DNA from: Candidatus Kapaibacterium sp.
Lineage (GTDB): Bacteria; Bacteroidota; Ignavibacteria; Kapaibacteriales; UBA2268
Direction: 5' to 3'
NCBI GenBank assembly: GCA_938031175.1
Contig: CALHGZ010000001.1
Location: forward strand, 232,655 to 296,654
Length of the DNA: 64,000 nt
The translations under genes and the position numbers were made by a program. Shown here piece after piece: positions 53,677 through 63,824 of this stretch. The notes under the pieces were generated by a model. It had not been told where the DNA came from. It saw only the letters and a program-made list of their open reading frames with translations, and did no database searches. The first letter of the stretch is position 1; the number at the start of each line of letters is the position of its first letter.

Positions 53677-56190
53677 ATGAAATATTTATCAACTTTAATA
53701 TTACTAATTTTTTTTAATTTTTTAGCAATTTATCCAAATAATACTTTCCGAATTAATTCAGAGTTATTTCGATTTGATAATCAGTCATTGACCATACTCA
53801 ACAAAAATAATCATGATGCAATTGCGAAATTTGAAATTTATAAGGATAGGCTATTAAATGTAATTGAACAGACACATGAACAAATCATATTGCAGAATTT
53901 TCCTGTAAGTTCAAGTAGGCTCGCGGATATATATCTTACAAAAGCTCCCTCAATTGTAGATGAATTTACTGTTTTTACTCGATTAACAGATAATGGGCTA
54001 ATTAATATCGATGGTTTTGAAATAATTTCTTATTTTGGGAAAATTATAAATGATGAAAATTCAAAGATTTATTTGACTCTTATAGATAATGATTTGTCAG
54101 CTGTTATTATGCATGGTTCAGGAGATATTTTTGAGATATTAAAATTCCCTGATAATAAGGACACTAAAAACATATCCTGGCATACAATTGAGCCAAAGGA
54201 TTGGTCAGAGATTTTGGGAAAAATAAATCAATTTTGCGGAACTGATGATATATCAGGGATATATCACGAAATACCTCAGAAATATCTTGAGGATGAAATT
54301 CAAGCAACTGAATTGATTACTATCCCAATAGCTATTGAAGGTGAATATTATTTCTATGAGCAAATGGGTAAGGATTATCAGCGGGCAGTTAAATATATGC
54401 TAAGTGTTATGTCTCAAACATCGAGAATTTATGAGGAATTTGTTAATGTAACATTTTACATATCCTATATACAAATTAATGAATCTGATGCAAGTTGTCC
54501 CTATGTCAGCTTCCCAAATTTAGCACAGAAGCTCTACCGTATGCCTCAAGCGTGGTCTAACAAAAGCGGTATTAATAGAGGATTGGCGGTATTATTTGCA
54601 AATATATTTAAACAGCCACCGGGTACAATAGTGGCTGGGATATCAATGGGGGGTCAACCTTATAGAGGAAGTTTATGTAATTTATCCACAAGTTATTGCG
54701 TTCTTGGTATCAGAGGAAATTACAATTATCCAACAGCAAGTTATACCTGGGATATAAATGTCGCTGCACACGAAATAGGGCATAATTTTGGTTGTCCACA
54801 TACCCATGCATGTTTTTGGCGACCAAACATGATTGATACATGCATAACATCTACTATTCCATACGAATCTGATGGCTGTGTTACAACTGGTCAGCCAATA
54901 CCCAGACCAGGAACTATAATGAGTTATTGCCATTTAACTAATGCAACAAGGTCTGTCGAATTGGTATTTCATCAGAGGGAATTGCCATTACTCAGGATTG
55001 CAGCTGATAGAGCTGCATGCATTAAGCCACCAGCACAACCAATTGTCAAATTGCTCAATCCATTAGGTGGTAATAGGTTATTTGGTGGTGAAACGGAAAA
55101 TATTAGATGGACACATTCAAAAGTGAATAAGGTAAATCTAAGATATTCAACCGACAATGGGAAAAATTGGTTTCCTATTGCAAATGAAATACCTGCCAAA
55201 GACTCAATATATAAATGGACTATACCCTTTGTTAATTCAGAAAATGTACGTGTGTTGATATTTGACTCATCCAATCCACTGGTAGCCGATACATCAATTG
55301 TAAGTTTTAGCATAAGTTCTCCCTTTTTAAATTTATTATCTCCACAAGCCGAGGAGAAATATGGCCATAGAGAAATAATCACAGTCACTTGGCAAAAAAA
55401 TCTTATTGAAACTGTAAGTATCGAATTTTCTTCCGATGGTGGAACAAAATGGGATTTGTTATCAAGTAACATATCATCCTCTGCTTACGAATGGGAAGTC
55501 CCAGAGATTGTAAGTGATAATTGTATGATTAGAGTAATTGATGAGAAAAATCAAACATTAGTATCAACGAGTGGAAAATTTGCAATTGGTAGCATAAAAT
55601 TTAAACTTCTCAGTCCAACTCCAGGTGATGTTTGGTGTATAGGTGAAACATATCAAATTAAATGGGAATCAGAATTTTTGAATAAAATCATTATGGAATA
55701 TTCAATAGATTTAGGTATTACTTGGCGGAGGGTTAGAATAACTGCGCTCGATGCAAATTCAGGTTCTTACGAATGGAAAATACCTGCACGTGCTAGCGAT
55801 AGTACACTTCTTAGAGTAATATTACCAAATCAAAATGAGTATATAGTTTATCAAATGAATGACTATTTTTCTTTAGATTCCTGCTTATCAGGTGTTTATG
55901 GCTATCCCAAAACTGTCAATGATTTTGCAATAACTAATATAATTCCAAATCCCTTTCAAAAAAGTGCGACAATTGTGCTAAATTCGAATATTATTGACAC
56001 ATTTTTTGCAGATTTTTATCTATTTGACTCAAATGGTAAATTAATTGACAAGATTTTACAATCTGTACCAATTAATGTAGGTTCAAATTCCATATCTGTC
56101 GATTTGCCCGATTTATCACAAGGTATTTACTTCCTAATAATCCAATCACCTCAGAATTTAAAAAGCACAAGCCTCAAGATTATAAAATAA
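53677..56190 (+). CDS. T9SS-secreted reprolysin-like zinc metalloprotease
   Basis: An 837-residue secreted metzincin. A signal peptide (1-20) and a propeptide-like region (to about 200) precede the catalytic domain. Its zinc motif is HEIGHNFGCPH (His365, Glu366, His369, His375), and the Met-turn lies in PGTIMSYCH (near 412-420). Three tandem beta-sandwich modules of about 90 residues follow (about 455-730), each with an IRWTHSKVNKVNLRYSTDNG or ITVTWQKNLIETVSIEFSSD type pattern and ending in YKWTIP or YEWEVP; they resemble Kre9/KNH-type modules. The C-terminus (about 755-837) is a T9SS type A sorting domain (ITNIIPNPFQKSATIVL, LSQGIYFLII). The protease is intact and probably acts outside the cell or on its surface. 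A hairpin follows at 56199. Confidence 0.92.
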   Translation: MKYLSTLILLIFFNFLAIYPNNTFRINSELFRFDNQSLTILNKNNHDAIAKFEIYKDRLLNVIEQTHEQIILQNFPVSSSRLADIYLTKAPSIVDEFTVFTRLTDNGLINIDGFEIISYFGKIINDENSKIYLTLIDNDLSAVIMHGSGDIFEILKFPDNKDTKNISWHTIEPKDWSEILGKINQFCGTDDISGIYHEIPQKYLEDEIQATELITIPIAIEGEYYFYEQMGKDYQRAVKYMLSVMSQTSRIYEEFVNVTFYISYIQINESDASCPYVSFPNLAQKLYRMPQAWSNKSGINRGLAVLFANIFKQPPGTIVAGISMGGQPYRGSLCNLSTSYCVLGIRGNYNYPTASYTWDINVAAHEIGHNFGCPHTHACFWRPNMIDTCITSTIPYESDGCVTTGQPIPRPGTIMSYCHLTNATRSVELVFHQRELPLLRIAADRAACIKPPAQPIVKLLNPLGGNRLFGGETENIRWTHSKVNKVNLRYSTDNGKNWFPIANEIPAKDSIYKWTIPFVNSENVRVLIFDSSNPLVADTSIVSFSISSPFLNLLSPQAEEKYGHREIITVTWQKNLIETVSIEFSSDGGTKWDLLSSNISSSAYEWEVPEIVSDNCMIRVIDEKNQTLVSTSGKFAIGSIKFKLLSPTPGDVWCIGETYQIKWESEFLNKIIMEYSIDLGITWRRVRITALDANSGSYEWKIPARASDSTLLRVILPNQNEYIVYQMNDYFSLDSCLSGVYGYPKTVNDFAITNIIPNPFQKSATIVLNSNIIDTFFADFYLFDSNGKLIDKILQSVPINVGSNSISVDLPDLSQGIYFLIIQSPQNLKSTSLKIIK

Positions 56191-56198
56191 CTAATTAA

Positions 56199-56233
56199 CA
56201 AACTCCTTTGTGAATTTAACTCAAAGGAGTTTG
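56199..56233 (+). terminator. 12-bp perfect hairpin after the metalloprotease gene
   Basis: CAAACTCCTTTG (56199-56210) pairs perfectly with CAAAGGAGTTTG (56222-56233) around an 11-base loop, beginning nine bases after the stop. The following bases are AT-rich (ACTATTATTTATT) rather than a pure T-run, so termination is likely but not certain. Confidence 0.65.
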
Positions 56234-56284
56234 ACTATTATTTATTAAATTAGTACCTGATTAATTATATCATTCGGATTTTTT

Positions 56285-57184
56285 ATGTTTCTTAATCAAC
56301 TAATAATTAAGACATTACCATTAGTTCCAAAGTCAATAGTACATCATTTCGCCAAAAAGTATATAGCAGGCGAGGAATTGAGCGATGCAGTTCGTGTAAG
56401 TCAGATGATTGAATCCGAAGGTGGTATGACAACAATTGATGTGCTTGGTGAATTTATAAGTACAAGAGAGCAAGCACTTCATGAAAAGGATATGTGCAGT
56501 AAGGTACTGAGAGCAATTAGTGAATATCATCTTCAATCCTATTTATCAATAAAACCAACATCGTTGGGATTAGGTATTGATTATGAATTTGCATATAATA
56601 ATATCAAGGATTTAGTCGAACAAGCAAGTGGATTAGGGATATTCATTAGACTTGATATGGAAAATTCACCCTTTACTACAAAAACTTTAGATATTTATAA
56701 GCGCTTGAGAGCTGAAGGGTTTACAAATATTGGAGTTGTAATTCAGGCATATTTATACAGAAGTGAACAAGATATCATTGATTTGATTCCATTAAAACCT
56801 TCAATAAGAATATGCAAAGGAATTTATGTTGAGGAAAAATCAATAGCAATTAAGGATCCTGAAGAAATTCGCACCAATTATATGAAGTTATTACGATTGA
56901 TTGTCGATAATGGTATGTATCCTGCAATAGCTACCCATGATGAACTTTTAATAGTTGATGCATTAAAATTCATTGAGGAAAGAAAATTACAAAGAGATGA
57001 ATACGAGTTTCAGATGCTATTAGGGGTTCGAGAAGAAAGAAGAAAAAAGTTAATTCAAGATGGGCATAGGCTCAGGGTTTATGTTCCTTTCGGTAAGGAC
57101 TGGTACGGTTATTCAACCAGAAGAATGAAGGAAAATCCCAATATTGCTGGCCAGATTTTCAAGGCAATTTTTATTAAAAACTAA
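56285..57184 (+). CDS. Proline dehydrogenase
   Basis: A 299-residue monofunctional proline dehydrogenase, an FAD enzyme that oxidises proline to pyrroline-5-carboxylate. The family pattern is visible in LSIKPTSLGLGIDYEFAYNN, FIRLDMENSPFTTKTLDIYK, GVVIQAYLYRSEQDIIDLIP, RICKGIYVEEKSIAIKDPEE, and the C-terminal RVYVPFGKDWYGYSTRRMKE with the Arg-Arg pair that holds the proline carboxylate. Length fits the short bacterial PRODH type rather than PutA; no pyrroline-5-carboxylate dehydrogenase gene is adjacent. It begins a plus-strand series with the next three genes (gap to the next gene 17 bases). Confidence 0.93.
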   Translation: MFLNQLIIKTLPLVPKSIVHHFAKKYIAGEELSDAVRVSQMIESEGGMTTIDVLGEFISTREQALHEKDMCSKVLRAISEYHLQSYLSIKPTSLGLGIDYEFAYNNIKDLVEQASGLGIFIRLDMENSPFTTKTLDIYKRLRAEGFTNIGVVIQAYLYRSEQDIIDLIPLKPSIRICKGIYVEEKSIAIKDPEEIRTNYMKLLRLIVDNGMYPAIATHDELLIVDALKFIEERKLQRDEYEFQMLLGVREERRKKLIQDGHRLRVYVPFGKDWYGYSTRRMKENPNIAGQIFKAIFIKN

Positions 57185-57201
57185 TCTTTTCGGAGTTAAA
57201 T

Positions 57202-57750
57202 ATGACATCATTTGAGGCATTTAGAGCTAATACAATAGCGAATTTCATTAGTTCAGCAGTTAAAATTGTTGAAAAAATCGAGAAAAAAATTAAATATTTA
57301 GAATTTGAAAATTTATTCAGAGTCAGAGGTGAACTTGTTACACTTTTCGGGAAAAATACTGCATTAGATGAGGCATTAAAATTGCAATTATCTTTCGATG
57401 CTAACAAATGGCTGAAGAAAGAACACGAAATTATCAATTGGAAAATTGGAGCTTTGACACTGCAAAAGATTAATCAGTTGTACTCTACAGACTTAAAATT
57501 GGAAGAAAATTGGGATTTAGCTATTGCTCGTGATAAAGAAAAAATATTTCTGTCATTCCAACTTGATATAAATACCGATGATAATAATTGGAATGAACTT
57601 GATGAAGTAACACAAAGAGAAATCAAAATAATATTTGATGCTGTTGATAATTCCAAATATTTTTTGCATTCAATTGATAGCTATTTTATTGATAGCGAAG
57701 ATAATTTGGTTGATGTCGAATACAAAAATCATCTCATCGCCCGTTTATAA
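57202..57750 (+). CDS. Conserved-looking hypothetical protein, family not recognised
   Basis: A 182-residue soluble protein with GGAG six bases before the ATG, lying 17 bases after proline dehydrogenase and three bases before the EEP gene, so it is translated within an operon. It has no signal peptide or membrane helix. The N-terminal 45 residues are helical and basic (FISSAVKIVEKIEKKIKYLE). The middle mixes Leu-rich helices with Trp (ANKWLKKEHEIINWKIGALT). The C-terminal third is acidic (IFDAVDNSKYFLHSIDSYFI). No catalytic motif is seen. No function is proposed. Confidence 0.7.
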   Translation: MTSFEAFRANTIANFISSAVKIVEKIEKKIKYLEFENLFRVRGELVTLFGKNTALDEALKLQLSFDANKWLKKEHEIINWKIGALTLQKINQLYSTDLKLEENWDLAIARDKEKIFLSFQLDINTDDNNWNELDEVTQREIKIIFDAVDNSKYFLHSIDSYFIDSEDNLVDVEYKNHLIARL

Positions 57751-57753
57751 AAT

Positions 57754-58665
57754 ATGATGAACAAAAAAGTTTTAGTCTTAATAATTATTATGATCGTAAT
57801 CATTTTTCTTATCCAACTTTTAGTACTAAATAAATGGTGGAGTGAGTTAGCATTTGGTTCAAGTGATGAGGCTTTTGTGATTTCAACATTTAATATTGAA
57901 TGGTTAGGTGATGGTATTGACGATAGAATAAAGAGAAATGAATTGGATTATCAAAATATTGCAAAAATTCTCAAAATGATTGATGCAGATTTATATGGAT
58001 TACAAGAAATAGAAAATAAATCTGCTTTGCAAAAGTTGCTTAATTACCTTGATGGATATAATTACGTAATTTTCGAAAATTCAACTAAACAAAAAATAGC
58101 GTGTTTATACAAATCTGAAGTTGAAATTTTTAATTCATATCTTTATTATCCCTTGGCATTGGATTCTAAATTTTTGAGACCAGGTTTAGTTATTGAGGGT
58201 AGGAAAGGGAATTTTGATTGGATTATAAAAATTGTTCATTTAAAATCATCATCGAGATTTGATACTACTGCTGAAATGGCTCAAAGAAGCAGAGATATAC
58301 GATCAAATCAAGTACAAATAATACGTAATTGGATAGATTCGGTTATTAATTCGAGCAATGAGCAGGATATAATTATAATCGGTGACTTTAATGATAGTCC
58401 CAAAAAAAACCGAACGACATTAACACCACTTATCGAATTTGAAGATATCACATTCTTAACAGATGAATTAAAGAGCTGTAAAAATCCATATTGGAAAAGT
58501 ATTGATCACATTGTAGTTACAAATTCAGCTAAAAATCGTTATATTAGTGGTAGTCTTTGGCAATATAATTTTTATCAAAGTTTAACAGTTGAAGAGAGTA
58601 AAAAGATTTCAGACCATTGTCCAATAGTTGTTGCTTTCGAAATAAAATCGCCAGATAATGATTAA
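57754..58665 (+). CDS. Endonuclease/exonuclease/phosphatase (EEP) family protein
   Basis: A 303-residue EEP-fold protein with an N-terminal transmembrane helix (about 5-27), so the catalytic domain is probably extracytoplasmic. Motifs in order: ISTFNIEWLG (near 43-52, metal-binding Asn), DLYGLQEIENKSAL (Glu metal ligand), KIVHLKSSSR (His), IIIGDFNDSP (Asp-Asn pair), IDHIV, and the terminal catalytic SDHCPIVVAFE. All catalytic groups of the DNase I/phosphodiesterase superfamily are present. Substrate (nucleic acid or phospho-compound) is unknown. It follows the hypothetical gene by three bases and precedes a DUF2231-like gene by 27. Confidence 0.9.
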   Translation: MMNKKVLVLIIIMIVIIFLIQLLVLNKWWSELAFGSSDEAFVISTFNIEWLGDGIDDRIKRNELDYQNIAKILKMIDADLYGLQEIENKSALQKLLNYLDGYNYVIFENSTKQKIACLYKSEVEIFNSYLYYPLALDSKFLRPGLVIEGRKGNFDWIIKIVHLKSSSRFDTTAEMAQRSRDIRSNQVQIIRNWIDSVINSSNEQDIIIIGDFNDSPKKNRTTLTPLIEFEDITFLTDELKSCKNPYWKSIDHIVVTNSAKNRYISGSLWQYNFYQSLTVEESKKISDHCPIVVAFEIKSPDND

Positions 58666-58692
58666 ATTTTGTAAAACTAACTTATAAATATT

Positions 58693-59175
58693 ATGGATGC
58701 ACATCACTTACATCTTTTGCTGAACCATTTTCCAATAATTGGAACTATGTTTGGCTTTTTTGCAATGCTAATTGGTCTAATTACTAATAATAAAACTCTG
58801 AAAATATCTTCATTAATTATATTTATAGTTGTATCAATCATAGCAATACCAACATTTACAAGTGGTCATGGTGCTGAGGATATAGTTAAGAATTCTCCTA
58901 CAATTTCAAAAGAATTAATTGAGCAGCACGAATCAGCAGCAGAGATAGCATATCCATTTGCCCTTGCGCTTGGGTTCATATCATTAATTGTATTGGTGTT
59001 TGGCTTAAAAAAAGAGAAATATTTCAAATTGGGTTGTTATTTAGTATTTATTGTTGCAATAATTACTTTTGGCTTGATGGCTTATACAGGGAATACAGGT
59101 GGCAACATTAGAATTAACGAAAGAATAAAATCAACTCAATTCAAGATTGATACTGAAAATGAAGAAAAAGATTAG
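58693..59175 (+). CDS. DUF2231-like four-helix membrane protein
   Basis: A 160-residue membrane protein with four helices and the N-terminal His-rich LHLLLNHFPIIGTMFGFFAM pattern of DUF2231-like proteins. Further conserved-looking His residues are in FTSGHGAEDIV and LIEQHESAAE, a layout compatible with haem or metal binding in the membrane, although no cytochrome motif (CxxCH) exists. The C-terminal loop AYTGNTGGNIRINE is also typical of this group. It ends 10 bases before the convergent beta-helix gene. Confidence 0.75.
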   Translation: MDAHHLHLLLNHFPIIGTMFGFFAMLIGLITNNKTLKISSLIIFIVVSIIAIPTFTSGHGAEDIVKNSPTISKELIEQHESAAEIAYPFALALGFISLIVLVFGLKKEKYFKLGCYLVFIVAIITFGLMAYTGNTGGNIRINERIKSTQFKIDTENEEKD

Positions 59176-59184
59176 AACTTTTCT

Positions 59185-60690
59185 TTATTCAATAATTGTT
59201 AAAGGGATTGATGAAAAAATTTCTTTGCTTTGAAATAAAATAAAGTACAAGCCCTTAGGAATTTGAGAATTAAAAGAAATTATTACATTATGTGTATTTT
59301 GATAATCATGTGAATAGATTAGCTTACCTTGAATATCAATGATACTTACTTTAATTTTATCAATTGGCTCAATAAAATCAACTATTAAAGTTTTATTTGT
59401 GTTAGTTACTTTGAATTTGTAATCATATCTTATATAATTGAAATCATTGATAAATGAAGCTGGATTTGCTTCGTATGCTCCGATTGAAGGTGGATTATTA
59501 AATAAATTACCTAATTTGTCGGTCAAGTCAATGCTAAGTTTATAACCAGCTCCAATTGCAGGTGAGTTGTTTTGTAGTTCAAAGTTTTCATTTTCTAAAT
59601 CTTTGAATAGGGGATTGGCTCTATATATACCATTTTGTTCTGTAGTTGGTAAATTAGGGGAATTCCAATTTGTATTTTGACTATTATACCAAAGGTTGTT
59701 TCTAAAAGTAAAAGTCTCTGGTAACGTATTCGGACCAATGTTGACTGTTGGATTTACAGCCCGATTATCAATATAAACAATGTTATTAATAAAGGAATTA
59801 TTTGAACATTTTGCCAAATTTGCAGAATTATTTTCTTGCAGAATTCTTAACACCCATTTTTCTGGAAATATGATGGTATTATTGACAACAAGAGCATTTA
59901 TTACTCCAACAAATGCAATTGGTGCCTGACTTCCGATGAATATATTTGAATGAATTAGAATGTCTGAAGCTTCGGATGTTGCATTTAATGGTCTAAAGTA
60001 TTGACTACCTGTGGAACCACCAATATTAATTGCTCTTAAACCACAATCCCGGAAAAGATTTCTACGAATTATTATATTTTTGGAGCCACCTTTTGTCTGA
60101 ACTGCATTTGAACCGGCAAATTCAAAATAGCAATCCTCGATTATACCATTATGACAACCAACCATATCAATAAGACTTCCGCCACCTGCACCGTAAGAAA
60201 ATATACAATTTCTAATAATAAAATTATCAACACCTGATAATTTTAATTCGTCGTTATTACCAGATGCATTCATTCCCAACCACTGACAATCCTCGATAGT
60301 TATGTACTGTGAAGGATTTGAGTAATCACCCCCATCATCAATGTTGACTCCATTAATGGTTTGATTTCTGAATTTGAGTCCTTTGATTTTAATATATTCA
60401 ACATTTGTAAAATGTATTGCTTCATTGCCACCTTCGAATAACACCTCTCCATTGTTTAAAATTACTATCCATTTATTTTCTGTACCTTTTAAATTATTTA
60501 TATAATTGCCCCCGTGATAGATGCCTTGATAAATTAAAATAGTGTCTCCTGCTTGTGCATCGTTTGCTGCAGAAGTTATACTATTATAAGTTTGGTTGCT
60601 ACCGACAGGTAAAATTCGACTAATTATTAAAGATGGTGTAAAAAAGGTCAATGATAATATTATAAAAAATAAATATTTTATTTTTTTCAT
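59185..60690 (-). CDS. T9SS-secreted right-handed beta-helix protein
   Basis: A 501-residue secreted protein. The signal peptide is about 1-24. Residues 30-400 form a parallel beta-helix with repeated short strands (WIVILNNGEVLFEGGNEAIH, IKIKGLKFRNQTINGVNIDD, YITIEDCQWLGMNASGNNDE, IIIRRNLFRDCGLRAINIGG), the Pfam beta-helix/pectate-lyase-like fold. The end NFELQNNSPAIGAGYKLSID and PPSIGAYEA is a usual closing cap. Residues about 415-501 are a T9SS type A sorting domain (IDIQGKLIYSHDYQNTHNVI, IPKGLYFILFQ). It may be a polysaccharide lyase or a binding protein; no catalytic set could be confirmed. Confidence 0.88.
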   Translation of the reverse strand: MKKIKYLFFIILSLTFFTPSLIISRILPVGSNQTYNSITSAANDAQAGDTILIYQGIYHGGNYINNLKGTENKWIVILNNGEVLFEGGNEAIHFTNVEYIKIKGLKFRNQTINGVNIDDGGDYSNPSQYITIEDCQWLGMNASGNNDELKLSGVDNFIIRNCIFSYGAGGGSLIDMVGCHNGIIEDCYFEFAGSNAVQTKGGSKNIIIRRNLFRDCGLRAINIGGSTGSQYFRPLNATSEASDILIHSNIFIGSQAPIAFVGVINALVVNNTIIFPEKWVLRILQENNSANLAKCSNNSFINNIVYIDNRAVNPTVNIGPNTLPETFTFRNNLWYNSQNTNWNSPNLPTTEQNGIYRANPLFKDLENENFELQNNSPAIGAGYKLSIDLTDKLGNLFNNPPSIGAYEANPASFINDFNYIRYDYKFKVTNTNKTLIVDFIEPIDKIKVSIIDIQGKLIYSHDYQNTHNVIISFNSQIPKGLYFILFQSKEIFSSIPLTIIE

Positions 60691-60816
60691 AGCATTTTCA
60701 AAAATAAATTGTTGTACAATTGATTCAATATAACAAGTTGTTGGACATTAAATCACATAAATTTAAACTTTTGCAAAAAAAATTTGTCAAAATAAAGAAA
60801 CATATCGATTAATTCA

Positions 60817-62112
60817 ATGAAATTATTGTTTATTTTGATATTCGTTTTTATAATATATAGCTCAACAAAAGGGGGAGATTTATATTTTCCCCCAATTAAT
60901 GGGACACAATGGGAAACAATAGATCCAATTGCGTTAAATTGGGATACTAGCCAAATTGATGAGCTTTATACATTCCTTTTTAATAATAAAACAAAGGCAT
61001 TTTTAGTTTTAAATAATGGTAAAATTGTCCTTGAAAAATATTTCGGTAAATTTGATGTTGATAGTATATGGTATTGGGCTTCTGCTGGTAAAACCATTAC
61101 AGCTACACTTATAGGAATAGCTCAAAAAGAAGGTTTACTCTCAATATATGATAAAACTTCGAAATATTTAGGTGAAGGTTGGACTGTATGTGAAAAAGAA
61201 AATCTAATTACAATTAGACATCAATTAACAATGACGTCTGGTCTAGATGATAATGTTCCAGATAAAGATTGTACTAATGACACATGCCTCAAATGTTTAG
61301 CAGATCCCGGTACACGTTGGGCATATCATAATGCTCCTTATACATTACTGGAAAGAATTATTGCAAATTCGACTTCAAAGAGCATAAATCAATATTTTTT
61401 AGATAAAATTTATTCAAAAACCGGTATGAGTGGATTATTCATAAAGTCTGGCTATAACAATTTATTTGTTAGTACTCCTCGTGCTATGGCTCGATTTGGT
61501 TTATTGATTTTAAATAAGGGATATTGGGAATATACACCTGTTTTAGAGGATTATAATTATTACAAAGATATGATTAATCCATCACAAAGTTATAATGAAT
61601 CTTACGGTTATCTCTGGTGGCTGAATGGAAAGAATTCGTTCATGATACCTGGTTTTCAATTGAAATTTCAGGGTATGCTCTTTCCAGAGGCACCATCGGA
61701 TATGATCTCGGCTTTGGGAAAAAACGGACAGATATTAGATATTGTACCCAGTAAAAATTTGATCGTTATCAGAATGGGAGAAGCTCCGGGAGATTCTCGT
61801 CTTGATGTTTTTTTATTTAACAATGAAATTTGGAAATTTCTGAACAAAATCATTCCAGATTTTGTATCGGTCAAGCAAAATGATAATAGAAATATAATAA
61901 TCGAACAAGATAAAATAACTAGTGAGATTAAAATAACAACTATGTCTGATTGTAAAATTAAAATTTATGATTTTTTGGGCCGAATAATGTTTGCAGGAAT
62001 AAGTAAAGGCTGTATAACTATTAATAAAGATTACTTAGGGCGGGGTATATATTTTGCATTGATTGAGTATAATATCAACAATTCTTATGTTTTAAAATTA
62101 TATGTTGAATAA
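60817..62112 (+). CDS. T9SS-type secreted serine hydrolase (beta-lactamase class C fold)
   Basis: A 431-residue secreted enzyme. A signal peptide (1-19) is followed by a penicillin-binding/class C beta-lactamase-like domain. The SxxK motif is WYWASAGKTITATLIGIAQK with Ser89 and Lys92. The YxN motif lies in TRWAYHNAPYTLLERI near 170. A Gly-rich motif ALGKNGQILDIVP near 300 replaces the usual HxG. These are marks of the serine hydrolase/esterase/transpeptidase family, not proof of beta-lactam resistance. Residues about 360-431 resemble a T9SS sorting domain (CKIKIYDFLGRIMFAGISKG, YLGRGIYFALIEY). It converges on gpmI. Confidence 0.88.
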   Translation: MKLLFILIFVFIIYSSTKGGDLYFPPINGTQWETIDPIALNWDTSQIDELYTFLFNNKTKAFLVLNNGKIVLEKYFGKFDVDSIWYWASAGKTITATLIGIAQKEGLLSIYDKTSKYLGEGWTVCEKENLITIRHQLTMTSGLDDNVPDKDCTNDTCLKCLADPGTRWAYHNAPYTLLERIIANSTSKSINQYFLDKIYSKTGMSGLFIKSGYNNLFVSTPRAMARFGLLILNKGYWEYTPVLEDYNYYKDMINPSQSYNESYGYLWWLNGKNSFMIPGFQLKFQGMLFPEAPSDMISALGKNGQILDIVPSKNLIVIRMGEAPGDSRLDVFLFNNEIWKFLNKIIPDFVSVKQNDNRNIIIEQDKITSEIKITTMSDCKIKIYDFLGRIMFAGISKGCITINKDYLGRGIYFALIEYNINNSYVLKLYVE

Positions 62113-62125
62113 TTTTAGGTGAAAT

Positions 62126-63670
62126 TTAGGCTGTTAAAATTCTACCTGTCATTTCTTCTGGGATATCTAACCCCATAGTTTTGAGAATAGTAGGTGATAT
62201 ATCAGCTAAAATTCCGTCATCAATTTTCTTATGCTCATTTCCAATAATTATCAGTGGTACTGGATTTAGAGAATGAGCTGTATTAGGGCTTCCATCGGGA
62301 TTGATGGCATAATCAGCGTTTCCGTGGTCAGCTGTAATAAACACTGTGTAATTATTTTCGACTGCGTTTTTTACGACTCGACCGACGCATTCATCAACAG
62401 CTTTGACTGCCTTTAAAATAGCTTCATATACACCTGTATGACCTACCATATCGCCATTAGCATAATTAAGACATATAAAATCATATTTTTGTTTATTTAG
62501 TTCTTCAATAACTTTGTCAGTAACTTCAAAGGCACTCATTTCAGGTTTTAAATCATAGGTAGCAACTTTGGGCGATGGGACTAGTATTCTGTCTTCACCA
62601 GGGAATTTATCTTCGCGTCCTCCGGAAAAGAAGAATGTAACATGGGCATATTTCTCTGTTTCAGCTATTCTTAATTGGCTTAAGCCATTAATTGAGAGAT
62701 ACTCACCCAATGTCATTTTAACATCGTCTTTGTCGTAAACAATCTTTATATTTTTGTATTTATCGTCATATCTTGTCATAGTAACATAATACAAATTCAT
62801 TGTTTTCATACCATGTTCAGGCATATCCTGTTGAGTTAAAGCTATTGTGATTTCCCTTAACCTATCTGTACGAAAATTGAAGCAAAAAACAACATCCCCC
62901 TCATTAATAGTGGCTTTCGGTTTATCATAATCATCAGTAATTACAATCGGTTTTATAAATTCATCGGTAATACCCTCATCGTAAGAATCTGAGATAGCTT
63001 GGAGAGGATTAGTGTGTTTTTTGCCAATTCCATTAACCATTAAATCATAACCTAATTTTATTCTTTCCCAACGCTTGTCCCTGTCCATTGTGTAATATCT
63101 TCCACAAATGGAAGCAACTTCACCAGTAGAGCTTTTTAGATGTTCAAGAAGATTTTTCATATATCCATAGCCACTTTTTGGATCTGTGTCACGGCCATCC
63201 ATAAGTGCATGTATAAAGACTCGCTTAAGTCCGTAATCTTTTGCAATATCGCAAAGTTTATAAAGATGTTTATCTGACGAATGTACTCCACCATCGGAAA
63301 GTAAGCCGATGAAATGAATAGCTTTGTTATTATTTTTTGCATAAGTAAAGACTTCACGAATGGTTTTATTCTGTTCTAATCTACCTTCTCGGATGTCTTT
63401 ATTTATTCTGACTAAATCTTGATAAACAATACGACCTGCACCAATATTGAGATGTCCAACTTCAGAATTACCCATTTGTCCATCAGGCAATCCTACGTGT
63501 TCACCAGAAGTCAAAAGTTTAGCATTAGGGTATTCTTTGATTAAATGATTTATGTTTGTTGGATTTGCTTGATATATAACGTCACTTTTGGTTCGGTTTC
63601 CAATGCCCCAACCATCTAATATAATTAGAATTACTCTGTTATTGATTTTTTTGCTCATAAAATAAACCAT
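62126..63670 (-). CDS. gpmI: 2,3-bisphosphoglycerate-independent phosphoglycerate mutase
   Basis: A 514-residue GpmI that interconverts 3- and 2-phosphoglycerate in glycolysis using two Mn ions and a phosphoserine. Motifs: [18 protein letters not shown] at the N-terminus, [20 protein letters not shown] with the catalytic Ser (near 70), [40 protein letters not shown], and metal ligands in [17 protein letters not shown] and [11 protein letters not shown] second ATG four codons downstream (63658) gives the more usual MSKKINNRV start. Full length. The stretch on its upstream side leads to the CRISPR array. Confidence 0.96.
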   Translation of the reverse strand: MVYFMSKKINNRVILIILDGWGIGNRTKSDVIYQANPTNINHLIKEYPNAKLLTSGEHVGLPDGQMGNSEVGHLNIGAGRIVYQDLVRINKDIREGRLEQNKTIREVFTYAKNNNKAIHFIGLLSDGGVHSSDKHLYKLCDIAKDYGLKRVFIHALMDGRDTDPKSGYGYMKNLLEHLKSSTGEVASICGRYYTMDRDKRWERIKLGYDLMVNGIGKKHTNPLQAISDSYDEGITDEFIKPIVITDDYDKPKATINEGDVVFCFNFRTDRLREITIALTQQDMPEHGMKTMNLYYVTMTRYDDKYKNIKIVYDKDDVKMTLGEYLSINGLSQLRIAETEKYAHVTFFFSGGREDKFPGEDRILVPSPKVATYDLKPEMSAFEVTDKVIEELNKQKYDFICLNYANGDMVGHTGVYEAILKAVKAVDECVGRVVKNAVENNYTVFITADHGNADYAINPDGSPNTAHSLNPVPLIIIGNEHKKIDDGILADISPTILKTMGLDIPEEMTGRILTA

Positions 63671-63824
63671 TATTGAAAATAAAATGAATTATACTAAAAC
63701 GTTAGGTTATTGAATTTATTTTCAAATTAAAAATGGAGATCAAACGATAAAGATTTTAATTAAAAATTTAAAATGTTCTTGTATCAAACAAATTAGAGGG
63801 GATTTAATTTAATTAATAATAATA

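Noticed and set aside
60804..60813. ATCGATTAAT before the serine hydrolase as a third copy of the box at 4811
   Set aside because: Only the ATCGATTA core is shared, it is a single copy directly before the start codon, and such words are expected by chance in AT-rich DNA.
60817..62112. Serine hydrolase as a beta-lactam resistance gene
   Set aside because: The SxxK and YxN motifs define a broad family of esterases and peptidases; nothing specific to beta-lactam hydrolysis is visible.
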